A program made the translations under genes and the position numbers. The notes under the pieces were generated by a model that had not been told where the DNA came from, did not search any database, and saw only the letters and a list, made by a program, of their open reading frames with translations. From NCBI GenBank assembly GCA_001510385.1, contig LFFE01000011.1, forward strand, positions 1-64,000: DNA of 64,000 nucleotides, read 5' to 3'. This DNA is from Actinobacteria bacterium casp-actino5. Lineage in GTDB: Bacteria > Actinomycetota > Acidimicrobiia > Acidimicrobiales > Ilumatobacteraceae. Below are positions 45,996-54,255 of this stretch, one piece after another; positions within the stretch are counted from its first letter, which is position 1; each line of letters opens with the position of its first letter.

Positions 45996-48137
45996 TCAGG
46001 CCGCAGAGCGTTCAAAAATGATGGTGGTTCGACTTGGGATAGTGAACTTCTCGCCAGCACGGGTGATTTCGTTGTTCTCGGCACCAATTGTCGGACGTGA
46101 TGAATCGAATCGGGTGATCCACGACTGACCCCACTGTGCGGGCGGCATCTTCCAATCAAGATCTATTCCACTCGCAGAGAAGACACAAAGGTAGCTCTCG
46201 TCGATGATTCGATTCCCGTATCGATCAGGTATCGAGATTGCTTCTCCGTTAAGAAAAACCCCAACGGCTTGAGCGAATCCCTGTTCCCAGTCAGAAGGAG
46301 CCATCTCCGCTCCATCTGGGCGGAACCACGTCATGTCGTCGTTGTCTCGAAGTGGGCGCCCTTGGAACCACCGTCGACGGCGAAAAATCGGGTGTGCTGA
46401 ACGAAATGCGAGAAGCCGTTGAACCCAATCGAGCGTCGTGTGGTCAACTCGCTCCCAGTCAATCCAGCTGAGGTCGCTGTCGTGACAGTACGCATTGTTG
46501 TTGCCACGTTGGGTGCGACCGAGTTCGTCGCCGCTGAGCAACATCGGCACCCCTTGAGAGAGCAGCAGGGTTGCGAGCAAGTTTCTTCGTTGACGATCAC
46601 GAAGTTCGTTAATCGCTTCGTCGTTGGTGGGTCCTTCGACACCGTGGTTCCACGATCGATTGTGCGATTCGCCATCGCGACTGTCCTCGCCGTTCGCCTC
46701 GTTATGTTTCTCGTTGTAACTCACGAGATCATTGAGTGTGAAGCCGTCGTGGCAGGTGATGAAGTTGATCGACGCCGTTGGACGTCGGGTGTCCGACCGA
46801 TACAGGTCTGATGAACCGGTAAAGCGTTGAGCAAATGTTGCAAGTTGGGCATGCTCGCCTCGCCAGAAGTCACGCATCGTGTCGCGATAATCGGCGTTCC
46901 ACTCAGACCATTTTGGCGGGAAGTTTCCGACTTGATAGCCCCCTTCACCAACGTCCCATGGTTCGGCGATGAGTTTGACCTGTGACAGCACTGGGTCTTG
47001 ATGGATGATGTCAAAAAATGCCGAGAGCCGATCGACTGCGAAGAGTTCGCGAGCGAGTGCAGAGGCAAGGTCAAAACGAAAACCGTCGACGTGCATGTCA
47101 AGAACCCAGTAGCGAAGGCTGTCCATGATGAGTTGCAGCACGTGTGGGTGACGCATGTTGAGGGAATTGCCACACCCAGTGAAGTCCAGATAGTGGCGCT
47201 GGTTCTCGTCAGTCAGTCGGTAGTAGGCATGGTTGTCGATACCGCGCATGGACAGGCTTGGCCCAAGGTGATTTCCCTCGGCCGTGTGGTTGTACACAAC
47301 GTCCAGAATGACTTCGATGCCGAACGAATGAAGTGCTTTGACAGTCTCACGGAAGTCAGTTGCTGGGTCTGCGCTGGCTGGTGAGCCGTAGTCATTATGG
47401 GCACTGAAATATCCGAGAGTGTTGTATCCCCAGTAGTTGCGGCGCCCCTGTTCGACAAGATGGTGATCGTGAACGAATTGGTGAATTGGCATCAACTCGA
47501 TTGCCGTCACTCCGAGGCGAACCAGGTGTTCGAGCACAGCGGGATTGCGGATTGCGGCAAATGTCCCTCGTTCTTGGGGGGCGACCGCAGGGTGTTGCAT
47601 GGTGAGGCCGCGAACATGGGTCTCGTAGATGACGCTTTCATGGGTTGGTGTTCGTAAGAGTTCATCGTCAGCCCAATCGAATGACTGGTCATGCACCGCT
47701 CCGATCGGAACGTATGGAGCAGAGTTCGTGGGGTCGAGTGCATCGGGATCATCAAGGTCGTATCCAAAGCACGCTGGGTTCCAATTGAGTGGGCCATCGA
47801 TTCGTTTTGCGTACGGGTCAAGGAGCAATTTGTTCGCGTTATGCCATAGACCTGCGGCTGGGTTCCACTCGCCGTGCACTCGATATCCGTAGTGCTGCCC
47901 AGGTATTACGTCGGGTAGGTACCCATGCCAGATATGTCCGTCGACTTCGTTGAGCTCAATCCGGTGCTCTTCATGAGCTTGTTCACCCGGACCGTCGAGG
48001 AGGCAGAGTTCGACGTGTTCTGCGCTTGACGAGAATACTGCGAAATTCGTACCTGACCCGTCGTAGGACGCTCCAAGCGGAGTGGGTTCACCTGTCCACA
48101 CCCTGCGGTGCAGCGACGGATGAGCTTGACGAGTCAC
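45996..48137 (-). CDS. glgX: Glycogen debranching enzyme GlgX
   Basis: This 713-residue GH13 enzyme removes alpha-1,6 branches of glycogen. An N-terminal CBM48-like domain (PLGASYDGSGTNFAVFSSSAE) precedes the catalytic barrel with the nucleophile Asp in VDGFRFDLASALAR, the acid Glu in KLIAEPWDVGEGGYQVG and the third Asp in NFITCHDGFTLNDL. LSGDELGRTQRGNNNAYCHD is typical of GlgX/TreX. It starts with GTG. It complements ppgK and pgi in glucose metabolism. Confidence 0.94.
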   Translation of the reverse strand: MTRQAHPSLHRRVWTGEPTPLGASYDGSGTNFAVFSSSAEHVELCLLDGPGEQAHEEHRIELNEVDGHIWHGYLPDVIPGQHYGYRVHGEWNPAAGLWHNANKLLLDPYAKRIDGPLNWNPACFGYDLDDPDALDPTNSAPYVPIGAVHDQSFDWADDELLRTPTHESVIYETHVRGLTMQHPAVAPQERGTFAAIRNPAVLEHLVRLGVTAIELMPIHQFVHDHHLVEQGRRNYWGYNTLGYFSAHNDYGSPASADPATDFRETVKALHSFGIEVILDVVYNHTAEGNHLGPSLSMRGIDNHAYYRLTDENQRHYLDFTGCGNSLNMRHPHVLQLIMDSLRYWVLDMHVDGFRFDLASALARELFAVDRLSAFFDIIHQDPVLSQVKLIAEPWDVGEGGYQVGNFPPKWSEWNADYRDTMRDFWRGEHAQLATFAQRFTGSSDLYRSDTRRPTASINFITCHDGFTLNDLVSYNEKHNEANGEDSRDGESHNRSWNHGVEGPTNDEAINELRDRQRRNLLATLLLSQGVPMLLSGDELGRTQRGNNNAYCHDSDLSWIDWERVDHTTLDWVQRLLAFRSAHPIFRRRRWFQGRPLRDNDDMTWFRPDGAEMAPSDWEQGFAQAVGVFLNGEAISIPDRYGNRIIDESYLCVFSASGIDLDWKMPPAQWGQSWITRFDSSRPTIGAENNEITRAGEKFTIPSRTTIIFERSAA

Positions 48138-48194
48138 CTCAGAATTCTGCCTGCTTTACGCGGACAACCCACTGTTATCGGGCATGATTGAGAG

Positions 48195-49067
48195 ATGGCT
48201 GAAGGAAAAACAATTGACCGAGTTGGAGTCATTGGCTGCGGGCTGATGGGTTCTGGCATCGCAGAGGTCTGCGCACGTGCCGGCCTTGAAGTGCTCGTGA
48301 GAGAAGCCTCTGCTGAGGCGGCAGAGGCAGGTCGATCGCGGCTTGTTACATCGTTTGATCGTGGTGTGTCTGCGAACAAAATGACAGAGGAGCAACGCGA
48401 CGCAGCGATGGCTCGACTGTCGTTCACAACTGACCTTGGCGACCTCTCAGACCGTGATCTCGTCGTTGAGGCGATCATTGAAGACGAAGACATGAAAGTT
48501 GGACTTTTCCGTGATCTTGATCAGGTACTGACAAGCTCGGATGCAATTCTCGCCTCGAACACATCTTCTATTCCGATCATGAAACTTGGCACTGCGACAT
48601 CTCGGCCAGAACAGGTCATTGGAATTCACTTTTTCAATCCGGTTCCGGTACTCCGGCTCGTAGAACTTGTTGAGAGTTTGATGACCTCGGAAGAGACGTC
48701 TCAACGGGCCGAATCATTTGCCGCGGACATCCTCACCAAGCGGGTAATTCGTTCGCAGGATCGCGCGGGTTTCGTCGTCAATGCGTTGCTTATTCCATAT
48801 CTCTTGTCTGCAATCCGCATGATGGAATCCGGGTTTGCTTCCGCGGACGATATTGACATCGGCATGGTGGAGGGATGCAGCCACCCGATGGGACCACTGC
48901 GCCTCACCGATCTCATTGGGCTTGATACGACGCTCGCCGTTTCCGAAAGTCTCTACGAAGAGTTCAAAGAGCCGCTGTACGCACCACCTCCGCTGCTGTC
49001 CCGAATGGTCGATGCCGGGCTGCTCGGACGAAAGTCGGGGCGCGGCTTTTATGACTATCGACGCTGA
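48195..49067 (+). CDS. 3-hydroxyacyl-CoA (3-hydroxybutyryl-CoA) dehydrogenase
   Basis: This 290-residue NAD(P) enzyme has the Rossmann motif VGVIGCGLMGSGIAEVCARAG, the substrate region SNTSSIPIMKL, the catalytic His in GIHFFNPVPVLRLVELV and a helical C-terminal dimerisation domain with GHPMGPLRLTDLIGLDT-like residues. Length fits single-domain 3-hydroxybutyryl-CoA dehydrogenases (FadB2/Hbd). The start lies 57 bases from the divergent glgX start. The pafB-like gene follows within 6 bases. Confidence 0.92.
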   Translation: MAEGKTIDRVGVIGCGLMGSGIAEVCARAGLEVLVREASAEAAEAGRSRLVTSFDRGVSANKMTEEQRDAAMARLSFTTDLGDLSDRDLVVEAIIEDEDMKVGLFRDLDQVLTSSDAILASNTSSIPIMKLGTATSRPEQVIGIHFFNPVPVLRLVELVESLMTSEETSQRAESFAADILTKRVIRSQDRAGFVVNALLIPYLLSAIRMMESGFASADDIDIGMVEGCSHPMGPLRLTDLIGLDTTLAVSESLYEEFKEPLYAPPPLLSRMVDAGLLGRKSGRGFYDYRR

Positions 49068-49073
49068 TGGCTG

Positions 49074-50003
49074 ATGGCTGATCGCGTCGAGCGTCTTACC
49101 AATTTGCTGGCATTGTTACTTGAGACGCGCCGTCCGCTCACACTTCATGAGATTGCGTCTGAACTTGGTGGCCAGTACCCCGACGCTGGTCAAGCTCGCC
49201 GCGCAGCATTTGAGCGAGACAAGGCGTCTCTGCGAGACATCGGCATCATCATTTCGTCGGAAACCTTTGGGGGCGACCGAGCGGGGGAGATGGGATATTG
49301 GATCGATCGTTCAGGATTTGAGCTGCCTGAGATTGATCTCACCGAAGACGAAGTTCGGGCCCTGCAGGTCGCTCTGGCGGCAACCCGACCTGATTCAGCA
49401 ATTGGTGAAGAAGCGTTGTGGAAGCTCGGAGGGGCCGGTGGTGGTGTCGGCGGGCCAGTCCGTATGCACCTCCCAGAATTACCTTCGTTGCCGGTCTTGC
49501 GTGCTGCGGTTGCGAATCGGCATCCCGTGCAGTTCGTCTACGCCGGTATGCCTCGTCAACTTGACCCGTGGGGGCTGTTACTACGCGATGGTTTTTGGTA
49601 CGTGATCGGATTTGATCATGATCGAAACGACCGCCGCACATTTCGGGTCGATCGTTGTGACGGCGAGATCTCCGTCGATTCCTCTGTTCAGTTTGATCGG
49701 CCTGACGATGGGGTTTTGGCCGGGGCATTACCCACAAATCCGTTGTTGCTCGGTGACGAAGTGCCTCATGAGCGCGAGGCACTAGTCCACATCGCTCGCC
49801 GACGCGCGTGGCTAGTTGAACGCGAAGTTGGGCCTGAGCGAATACGAGATCGGCGAGACGATGGCTCAGTCGTCGTTGCACTGCCGTTTACTAACGAAGA
49901 TGCCCTGAGATCATGGGTACTTGGATTTCTTGACGACGCGGAATTACTTGAGCCAAGCGATGTTCGGCAGCGACTGATCGAGTGGTTGGAGAGTGTCGCC
50001 TGA
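49074..50003 (+). CDS. pafB: WYL-domain regulator, PafB-like
   Basis: This 309-residue protein has an N-terminal winged helix (ERLTNLLALLLETRRPLTLHEIAS), a WYL domain (about 140-210, with FVYAGMPRQLDPWGLLLRDGFWYVIGFD) and a C-terminal WCX extension. PafB with PafC forms a DNA-damage-responsive activator in mycobacteria. One base of overlap couples it to the next gene. The Pup-proteasome genes that adjoin pafBC in Mycobacterium are absent here, so the symbol is by similarity and pairing. Confidence 0.8.
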   Translation: MADRVERLTNLLALLLETRRPLTLHEIASELGGQYPDAGQARRAAFERDKASLRDIGIIISSETFGGDRAGEMGYWIDRSGFELPEIDLTEDEVRALQVALAATRPDSAIGEEALWKLGGAGGGVGGPVRMHLPELPSLPVLRAAVANRHPVQFVYAGMPRQLDPWGLLLRDGFWYVIGFDHDRNDRRTFRVDRCDGEISVDSSVQFDRPDDGVLAGALPTNPLLLGDEVPHEREALVHIARRRAWLVEREVGPERIRDRRDDGSVVVALPFTNEDALRSWVLGFLDDAELLEPSDVRQRLIEWLESVA

Positions 50004-50935
50004 TGGCTCAACGACCAGCAACAGATCGCCTTCGGCGTCTACTTATTGTTCTGCCGTGGTTGATGGAGCAGGGGGAGGTATCCGTCGAAGAAGCCGCGAA
50101 GAGATTCTCTATCGGTGTTGACGATCTCATTCGTGATCTTGAGTTGGTGTCGATGTGTGGACTGCCGCCATATGTCGATGAAATGATTGATGTATTCATC
50201 GATGAAGGAATGATTTTCGTTGGTATTCCGCGGCTCTTCACGCGCCCCCTGCGTCTCAGTGAGGTCGAGGCGTTTGAACTGCTCGCAGCGGGTAGAGCAG
50301 CGATGCAGTTGCCTGGCGCCGACCCTGATGGGTCACTTGCGCGCGGGTTGCAGAAAATTGCCGTTGGCCTTGGTGAGGATGACACTGGTCTACTCGTGAT
50401 CAATCCGACGCCTTCGATGGTGAAAGAACTCACGCAGGCGATTGAGCATCGTCAGCGTGTTCGGGTTCGGTATCAGTCATCGTCTGATGTTGAGCCAGTT
50501 GCCCGTGAAGTGGAGCCCTTTGTTGCGTTTTCATCGCAGGGAAACTGGTATGTCCACGCCCATGATGTTCGGTCTGAAGGATTACGCACTTTTCGAGTTG
50601 ATCGAATTGAGTCTCTCGACATCGTTGGAGACGCCGAGCATGTTGCGCCCTCGTCGATGCCCGAGCCGGGAACATGGTTTGCGGATGCCGATATTGAGCG
50701 GGTGACGCTTCGGGTGGGTCCGCGTGGAAGGTGGGTGTACGAGCGTTACCCGGTTGATGAGGTGTCAGTTTCAGATATCGATGGTTGGGTCACTGTGTGC
50801 TTGCCTGTGACATCTGAACAGTGGCTCGCCCGTTTGTTGCTGCGGCTTGGTGATTCGGTTGAAGTGGTTGAGCCGTCGGCATGGAGCGATGTGAGATCAA
50901 ATGCCGCTGAAATCGTGTTGCGGCGCTATTCATAA
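50003..50935 (+). CDS. pafC: WYL-domain regulator, PafC-like
   Basis: This 310-residue partner of the preceding protein has a divergent N-terminal winged helix (TDRLRRLLIVLPWLMEQGEVSV), a WYL core (VRVRYQSSSDVEPVAREVEPFVAF, then GNWYVHAHD and LRTFRVDRIESL) and a WCX end. The ATG at 50003 overlaps the pafB stop. The tandem WYL arrangement is diagnostic of PafBC. Its 3' end overlaps the convergent exonuclease gene by 10 bases. Confidence 0.8.
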   Translation: MAQRPATDRLRRLLIVLPWLMEQGEVSVEEAAKRFSIGVDDLIRDLELVSMCGLPPYVDEMIDVFIDEGMIFVGIPRLFTRPLRLSEVEAFELLAAGRAAMQLPGADPDGSLARGLQKIAVGLGEDDTGLLVINPTPSMVKELTQAIEHRQRVRVRYQSSSDVEPVAREVEPFVAFSSQGNWYVHAHDVRSEGLRTFRVDRIESLDIVGDAEHVAPSSMPEPGTWFADADIERVTLRVGPRGRWVYERYPVDEVSVSDIDGWVTVCLPVTSEQWLARLLLRLGDSVEVVEPSAWSDVRSNAAEIVLRRYS

Positions 50936-51474
50936 CGCTGATCACGAAGGAGCAGCGGCAGAATCTGTGCAGTCGCCATCGCATCATGATGGGCATCATG
51001 CGCCTGTGCAATTTTGATTCCATAGCGCTCGCAGATATCAGTTAATCGGTGAGATCGTCGCCGATCGGGGTCGAGTTGGCGGGAAAGTTGCAGGGTGCAG
51101 AGATGTCGCCCGGTAGGCAATTGCAGGTTGTGACGTTGGGCTGCAGTTGAGATGAATTTCCAATCGAACGCAAGGTTGTGAGCAACAATCTCGCGTGACT
51201 CAATCGTGGTGAACAGACGAGTAAGTACTCGGGCAACATTCGGGGCGAAGAGGAGTTTCCTACGAGGAATGTGATGGATGTGTTGGGCTCCGATCGGGTC
51301 CCAAGGGCGACGGAGCCGAACCATTGAGCTCCATGATGAGAGCTGTTGTAGGGCCAAATCATTTTCCGTGAGATTGCCGCAGATGACAGCGACCTGAAAG
51401 ATGGGATCGCTTAAGCCGTCGAGTCCGCCGGTTTCTACGTCAATGATCGCAAAGCGGCGGACAGCGGAACTCAC
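50926..51474 (-). CDS. DEDDh 3'-5' exonuclease (DnaQ epsilon-like)
   Basis: This 182-residue exonuclease has all three Exo motifs: AIIDVETGGLDG (Exo I, Asp and Glu), IVAHNLAFDWKFI (Exo II) and HDAHHDAMATAQ (Exo III with the DEDDh His). It resembles free-standing epsilon-like proofreading or repair nucleases. Its position beside the PafBC pair suggests, without proof, a repair role. GTG start with TAGTCT 6 bases upstream. Confidence 0.87.
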   Translation of the reverse strand: MSSAVRRFAIIDVETGGLDGLSDPIFQVAVICGNLTENDLALQQLSSWSSMVRLRRPWDPIGAQHIHHIPRRKLLFAPNVARVLTRLFTTIESREIVAHNLAFDWKFISTAAQRHNLQLPTGRHLCTLQLSRQLDPDRRRSHRLTDICERYGIKIAQAHDAHHDAMATAQILPLLLRDQRYE

Positions 51475-51480
51475 GTGGCC

Positions 51481-51486
51481 AGACTA
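51481..51486 (-). promoter_or_regulatory. Candidate leaderless -10 element for the exonuclease
   Basis: TAGTCT on the minus strand ends 6 bases before the GTG at 51474. Confidence 0.5.
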
Positions 51487-51509
51487 GGCCAGAGGTGGTA
51501 CGCGGTTTG

Positions 51510-51824
51510 CTATGCGTTACGGGCCCGGATGCCAATCGGAGCGGCAACGGTGTATCCAAGAAGATGGCGATCTTCTTCGTTCTCGCCAGCCCAAAAGCCA
51601 TATTCGTGGTTTTCTCGGGCAAATTGCTTACAGGGCACTCGAACTGGGCATGCTGTACACAGCATGTTTGCACGTGCCTCACGACGCTCGCGTGCCTGCG
51701 GGCGCTCGGCCTTCTTTGCGAAGAACAATTCGAGACGACCTTTACACATTGCAAACTCTTGCCAAGCGACGTCGCGGGGGAGATCGTCGATTGGCTCAAC
51801 AACGAAGGTTTCAGCAGCGCTCAT
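51510..51824 (-). CDS. WhiB-family Fe-S transcription factor
   Basis: This 104-residue protein carries the four cluster cysteines at 27, 56, 59 and 65 (AMCKGR and LCTACPVRVPC) and the beta-turn motif YGFWAGENEEDR, a variant of the usual GVWGG. WhiB-like proteins bind a [4Fe-4S] cluster and the housekeeping sigma factor. The short linker with ARERREARANM is basic. The family is confined to Actinobacteria and their phages, a strong taxon marker. A perfect inverted repeat lies 3 bases upstream of the start codon. Confidence 0.92.
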   Translation of the reverse strand: MSAAETFVVEPIDDLPRDVAWQEFAMCKGRLELFFAKKAERPQARERREARANMLCTACPVRVPCKQFARENHEYGFWAGENEEDRHLLGYTVAAPIGIRARNA

Positions 51825-51827
51825 ATC

Positions 51828-51845
51828 CCATTTAACACTAAATGG
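51828..51845. promoter_or_regulatory. Perfect inverted repeat in the whiB promoter
   Basis: CCATTTA-ACAC-TAAATGG has 7-bp arms and a 4-base centre. It overlaps a TAGTGT -10-like hexamer on the minus strand, so it is a candidate operator (autoregulation or another repressor). Confidence 0.45.
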
Positions 51846-51889
51846 TGCTCCCGTATTCCAAGAACGCCAAATTTTCTGAAATCGATGCG

Positions 51890-53314
51890 CTACAGCAGCT
51901 CAGCGGCAAGTGATGCAACACTCGATCGCTCACACGATTGGAGCGTGATATGCCCAAAGCATGGCTGCCCAGTGAATGCGTTTGTGAGCACCGCAAGCGC
52001 ATTATTGGTTTCGCCCAGATAGGGCGCATCTATCTGGCTCGTATCGCCGGTGAACACAACTTTGGTTCCATCGCCGACCCTGGTGAGGATTGTTCTGAGG
52101 GTCGTGGGCTCTAGATTTTGTGCCTCATCGATCACGACCATCTGCTGCTGCAGTGAGCGGCCTCGCAGGAATGTCACTGATTCAAGTGACAGTTTTTGCC
52201 GTTGGGTGAGCTCGTCGATGAGTTGTCGAGCATCACCTGAAGACCGCCGATCGGTGAGCGCAACGACCGCATCATGTACGGCTGACATCCACGGGTCAAG
52301 CTTTTCGTCAAGTCCACCGGGCAGGAACCCGACATCGGCTCGGCCGACAGGTACAAGCGGTCGGTAAATGGCTACGCGCTCGTAGCGCTGTTCTTCAACT
52401 ACCTGTTCGAGCGCTGCAGCAATAGCGAGGATGGTTTTTCCGGTACCTGCACGACCGTCTAAGGCAATGACTGAAACGTCTGGATCGAGCAGTAGGTCAA
52501 TTGCGAATCGCTGTTCTTTGTTGCGAGGGTGCAGTCCCCATGGCTGTGGCGGCGCATGGGGGAGAAGGTGGAATTCGGTTCCGCGCCGGCGAGCAAGAGC
52601 TGATTGCGAACCCGCTCTAACCACTACGAATTCGTTCTCGCGGACAAGAGGTGGCTCGTCAACGCTGAAAGCAAGTTCGATACCCGTTGGGGTGTAGTCG
52701 GCTTGGTGCGTTGCCTCGTCGACGCCGACGACACCATCTCGGTACAGGTCATCAATGATCTGGGTATCTGTGTCGATGACGTGCCATCCGGTCTGCCGAA
52801 TCTCGCGGGCGCCGCCCGTGGGTTGATGCTCAGTTGCCGATAGCCCGAGATGGGCAGCCTTTATTCGAAGAGCCGCGTCATTCGAGACCATCATCGTTGG
52901 TGCTTGTCGAGATTGACCGAGTGCTGCTCCGATGATGCGGTTGTCGGCCTTCGCAGGGTCGAGTCCGTGTTCGACGAGTGCTTCGCGTTGCACACCGTTG
53001 ATCTCGATACGTAGCGATCCCTCGCCAAGTGGAACGGGAACGGCTAGCGAACCGCCGTGTCGTTGCCGTAACTCTTCGATTGTTCGTAGAGCAGTTCGAG
53101 CGGCACGACCGACGTCATCTGACCGACCTTTGAGCCCATCGAGTTCCTCAATCACGGTGAGAGGAATGACGACATCTGCATCTCCCATCGAGTGGAGGCA
53201 CGCTGGGTCGGCAATGAGAACCGACGTATCGATAACGACACGAGTTGGAGTTACATCGCCAGGAGCCCCCTTTCCGATAACAGCATGATTGGCAGTTCCG
53301 GCAAGGTCAGTCAC
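51890..53314 (-). CDS. phoH2: PhoH2-type protein (PIN domain plus PhoH ATPase)
   Basis: This protein of about 474 residues has an N-terminal PIN nuclease domain (TRVVIDTSVLIADP, later ADNRIIGAAL) and a C-terminal PhoH ATPase domain with ALDGRAGTGKTILAIAAALE near residue 288 and MVVIDEAQNLEPTT near 394. PhoH2 proteins of mycobacteria are sequence-specific RNA helicase/nucleases. The GTG at 53314 is chosen because AGAGG lies 5 bases upstream and the open frame further upstream (with HHHHHLGRYN) looks non-coding; GTG 53320 is an alternative. It precedes whiB on the same strand by 65 bases. Confidence 0.88.
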   Translation of the reverse strand: MTDLAGTANHAVIGKGAPGDVTPTRVVIDTSVLIADPACLHSMGDADVVIPLTVIEELDGLKGRSDDVGRAARTALRTIEELRQRHGGSLAVPVPLGEGSLRIEINGVQREALVEHGLDPAKADNRIIGAALGQSRQAPTMMVSNDAALRIKAAHLGLSATEHQPTGGAREIRQTGWHVIDTDTQIIDDLYRDGVVGVDEATHQADYTPTGIELAFSVDEPPLVRENEFVVVRAGSQSALARRRGTEFHLLPHAPPQPWGLHPRNKEQRFAIDLLLDPDVSVIALDGRAGTGKTILAIAAALEQVVEEQRYERVAIYRPLVPVGRADVGFLPGGLDEKLDPWMSAVHDAVVALTDRRSSGDARQLIDELTQRQKLSLESVTFLRGRSLQQQMVVIDEAQNLEPTTLRTILTRVGDGTKVVFTGDTSQIDAPYLGETNNALAVLTNAFTGQPCFGHITLQSCERSSVASLAAELL

Positions 53315-53657
53315 AGTCACCTCTGCTGAAGGCAGCACATTTGAGAGCGGATGGTTACGTACAGCAACGTCCCTGTTGTACCTCCCAAGGTGATGGTGAT
53401 GGTGGATTTGAAGGGGTGATTCTTGTGGATAAGGCGCTGACGAATCAGCTACCTGCCGTTGCATCGTTGTGATGTAAGGCATAAAGATGAACATCATTTG
53501 CAAATGCAACAACATGATTAGTTGCACCGTTGTCATTTAGGTCGTTTCGATGGTGTTGTTCCTAGGTTTCTGGGTGCAATTAGATATTGAGTGCACCCAT
53601 AGGTCTAGGGCCCGGAGGACAATCCTGTTCGCCGGCACCTTGAACAAAAGGACGATT
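53315..53657. other. 343-base intergenic region between phoH2 and hup
   Basis: No gene is supported. It holds a consensus DnaA box (TTATCCACA on the minus strand, 53424-53432), a perfect 12-base palindrome CATTTGCAAATG (53495-53506), and an 8-bp-arm inverted repeat (53571-53578 with 53592-53599) whose loop contains a -10-like TAGATA sequence directed at hup. Confidence 0.5.
53571..53599. promoter_or_regulatory. Inverted repeat flanking a -10-like sequence upstream of hup
   Basis: TGGGTGCA and TGCACCCA arms enclose 13 bases that include TAGATA. It could be an operator or a leader hairpin. Confidence 0.4.
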
Positions 53658-53930
53658 ATGACTAAGTCAGAACTCATCGACGCAGTGGCAAGCGCCGCCA
53701 ACGTTTCAAAGGCAGACGCTGAGCGCACAATTGGTGCATTCTTCGACACTGTTGTCTCGAATGCAAAGAAGGGCGACAAGGTTGCATGGCCAGGCTTTGG
53801 TGCGTTCAGCGTCACTAAGCGCCCAGCTCGCACCGGCCGTAACCCTCGCACGGGTGAGCCAGTAAATATCAAGGCATCGAACGCAATGAAGTTCAGCGCC
53901 TCGTCAACATTGAAGTCAACACTTAACTAA
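53658..53930 (+). CDS. hup: HU-family nucleoid protein (tail-less)
   Basis: This 90-residue HU protein bends and compacts DNA as a dimer. It starts MTKSELIDAVASAANVSKAD, has AWPGFGAFSVTKRPARTGR and the DNA-intercalating RNPRTGEPV arm, and ends at the normal HU length. AAAGGAC upstream serves as ribosome-binding site. The lysine-rich C-terminal tail present in mycobacterial HupB and Streptomyces HupS is not part of this gene but is encoded 15 bases downstream in the same reading frame. Confidence 0.96.
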   Translation: MTKSELIDAVASAANVSKADAERTIGAFFDTVVSNAKKGDKVAWPGFGAFSVTKRPARTGRNPRTGEPVNIKASNAMKFSASSTLKSTLN

Positions 53931-53945
53931 GGAAAACGATCCTAA

Positions 53946-54191
53946 ATGGCAGTAAAGAAGGCTCCGGCCAAGAAGGCAGCAGCTAAGAAGGCTCCAGCCA
54001 AGAAAGCAGCAGCGAAGAAGGTTGCGAAGAAGGCTCCAGCTAAGAAGGCAGCAGCGAAGAAGGTTGCGAAGAAGGCTCCAGCTAAGAAGGCAGCAGCGAA
54101 GAAGGTTGCGAAGAAGGCTCCAGCCAAGAGGGCAGCAGCGAAGAAGGTTGCTAAGAAGGCTCCAGCCAAGAAAGCAGCTAAGAAGCGCTAA
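53946..54191 (+). CDS. Histone H1-like Lys/Ala-rich repeat protein (free-standing HU-tail equivalent)
   Basis: This 81-residue protein is almost wholly Lys, Ala and Pro in KAPAKKAAAKK and KVAKKAPAKKAAAK units, like eukaryotic H1 tails and the C-terminus of HupB. It should bind DNA nonspecifically. It lies in the same frame as hup: HU-TAA-four codons-TAA-ATG. AAGGA 11 bases before the ATG could be its ribosome-binding site. Translation as a separate protein, readthrough fusion to HU, or both are possible. A strong terminator follows. Confidence 0.85.
   Translation: MAVKKAPAKKAAAKKAPAKKAAAKKVAKKAPAKKAAAKKVAKKAPAKKAAAKKVAKKAPAKRAAAKKVAKKAPAKKAAKKR
53958..54187. repeat. 42-base tandem repeats of the Lys/Ala-rich gene
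   Basis: About four near-identical copies of a 42-base unit encoding 14 residues (KVAKKAPAKKAAAK) are visible, differing by a few silent or conservative changes. Confidence 0.8.
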
Positions 54192-54217
54192 GGCTCTTCA
54201 GCTCAATACGAATACAG

Positions 54218-54249
54218 AACTGGCGGGGTCAATGACCCCGCCAGTTTCG
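54218..54249. terminator. Bidirectional intrinsic terminator after the hup locus
   Basis: A perfect 14-bp stem (arms 54218-54231 and 54233-54246, core TGGCGGGGTCA) with a tiny loop is followed by TTT on the plus strand and preceded by AA, giving a T-flank on the other strand too. It separates convergent hup-tail and PIG-L genes. Confidence 0.8.
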
Positions 54250-54255
54250 CGTCTG

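Noticed and set aside
53424-53432. Replication origin suggested by a DnaA box
   Set aside because: Only one box is seen, and one or two matches are expected by chance in a window this size. No dnaA, dnaN or AT-rich unwinding region is nearby.
53315-53536. N-terminal extension of PhoH2 containing a five-His run
   Set aside because: The translated segment has no PhoH2 homology pattern and spans a palindrome and a DnaA box. A GTG with a ribosome-binding site at 53314 fits the family start better.
53928-53945. Sequencing frameshift splitting a single HupB gene
   Set aside because: HU and tail are in the same frame and separated by two TAA codons, so no insertion or deletion error can explain it. 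Two independent substitutions would be needed.
53942-54169. Hydrophobic Ala/Phe-rich open frame opposite the Lys/Ala repeat gene
   Set aside because: It is an artefact of the repeated AAG/GCN codons. The plus-strand product matches a known protein type and follows hup.
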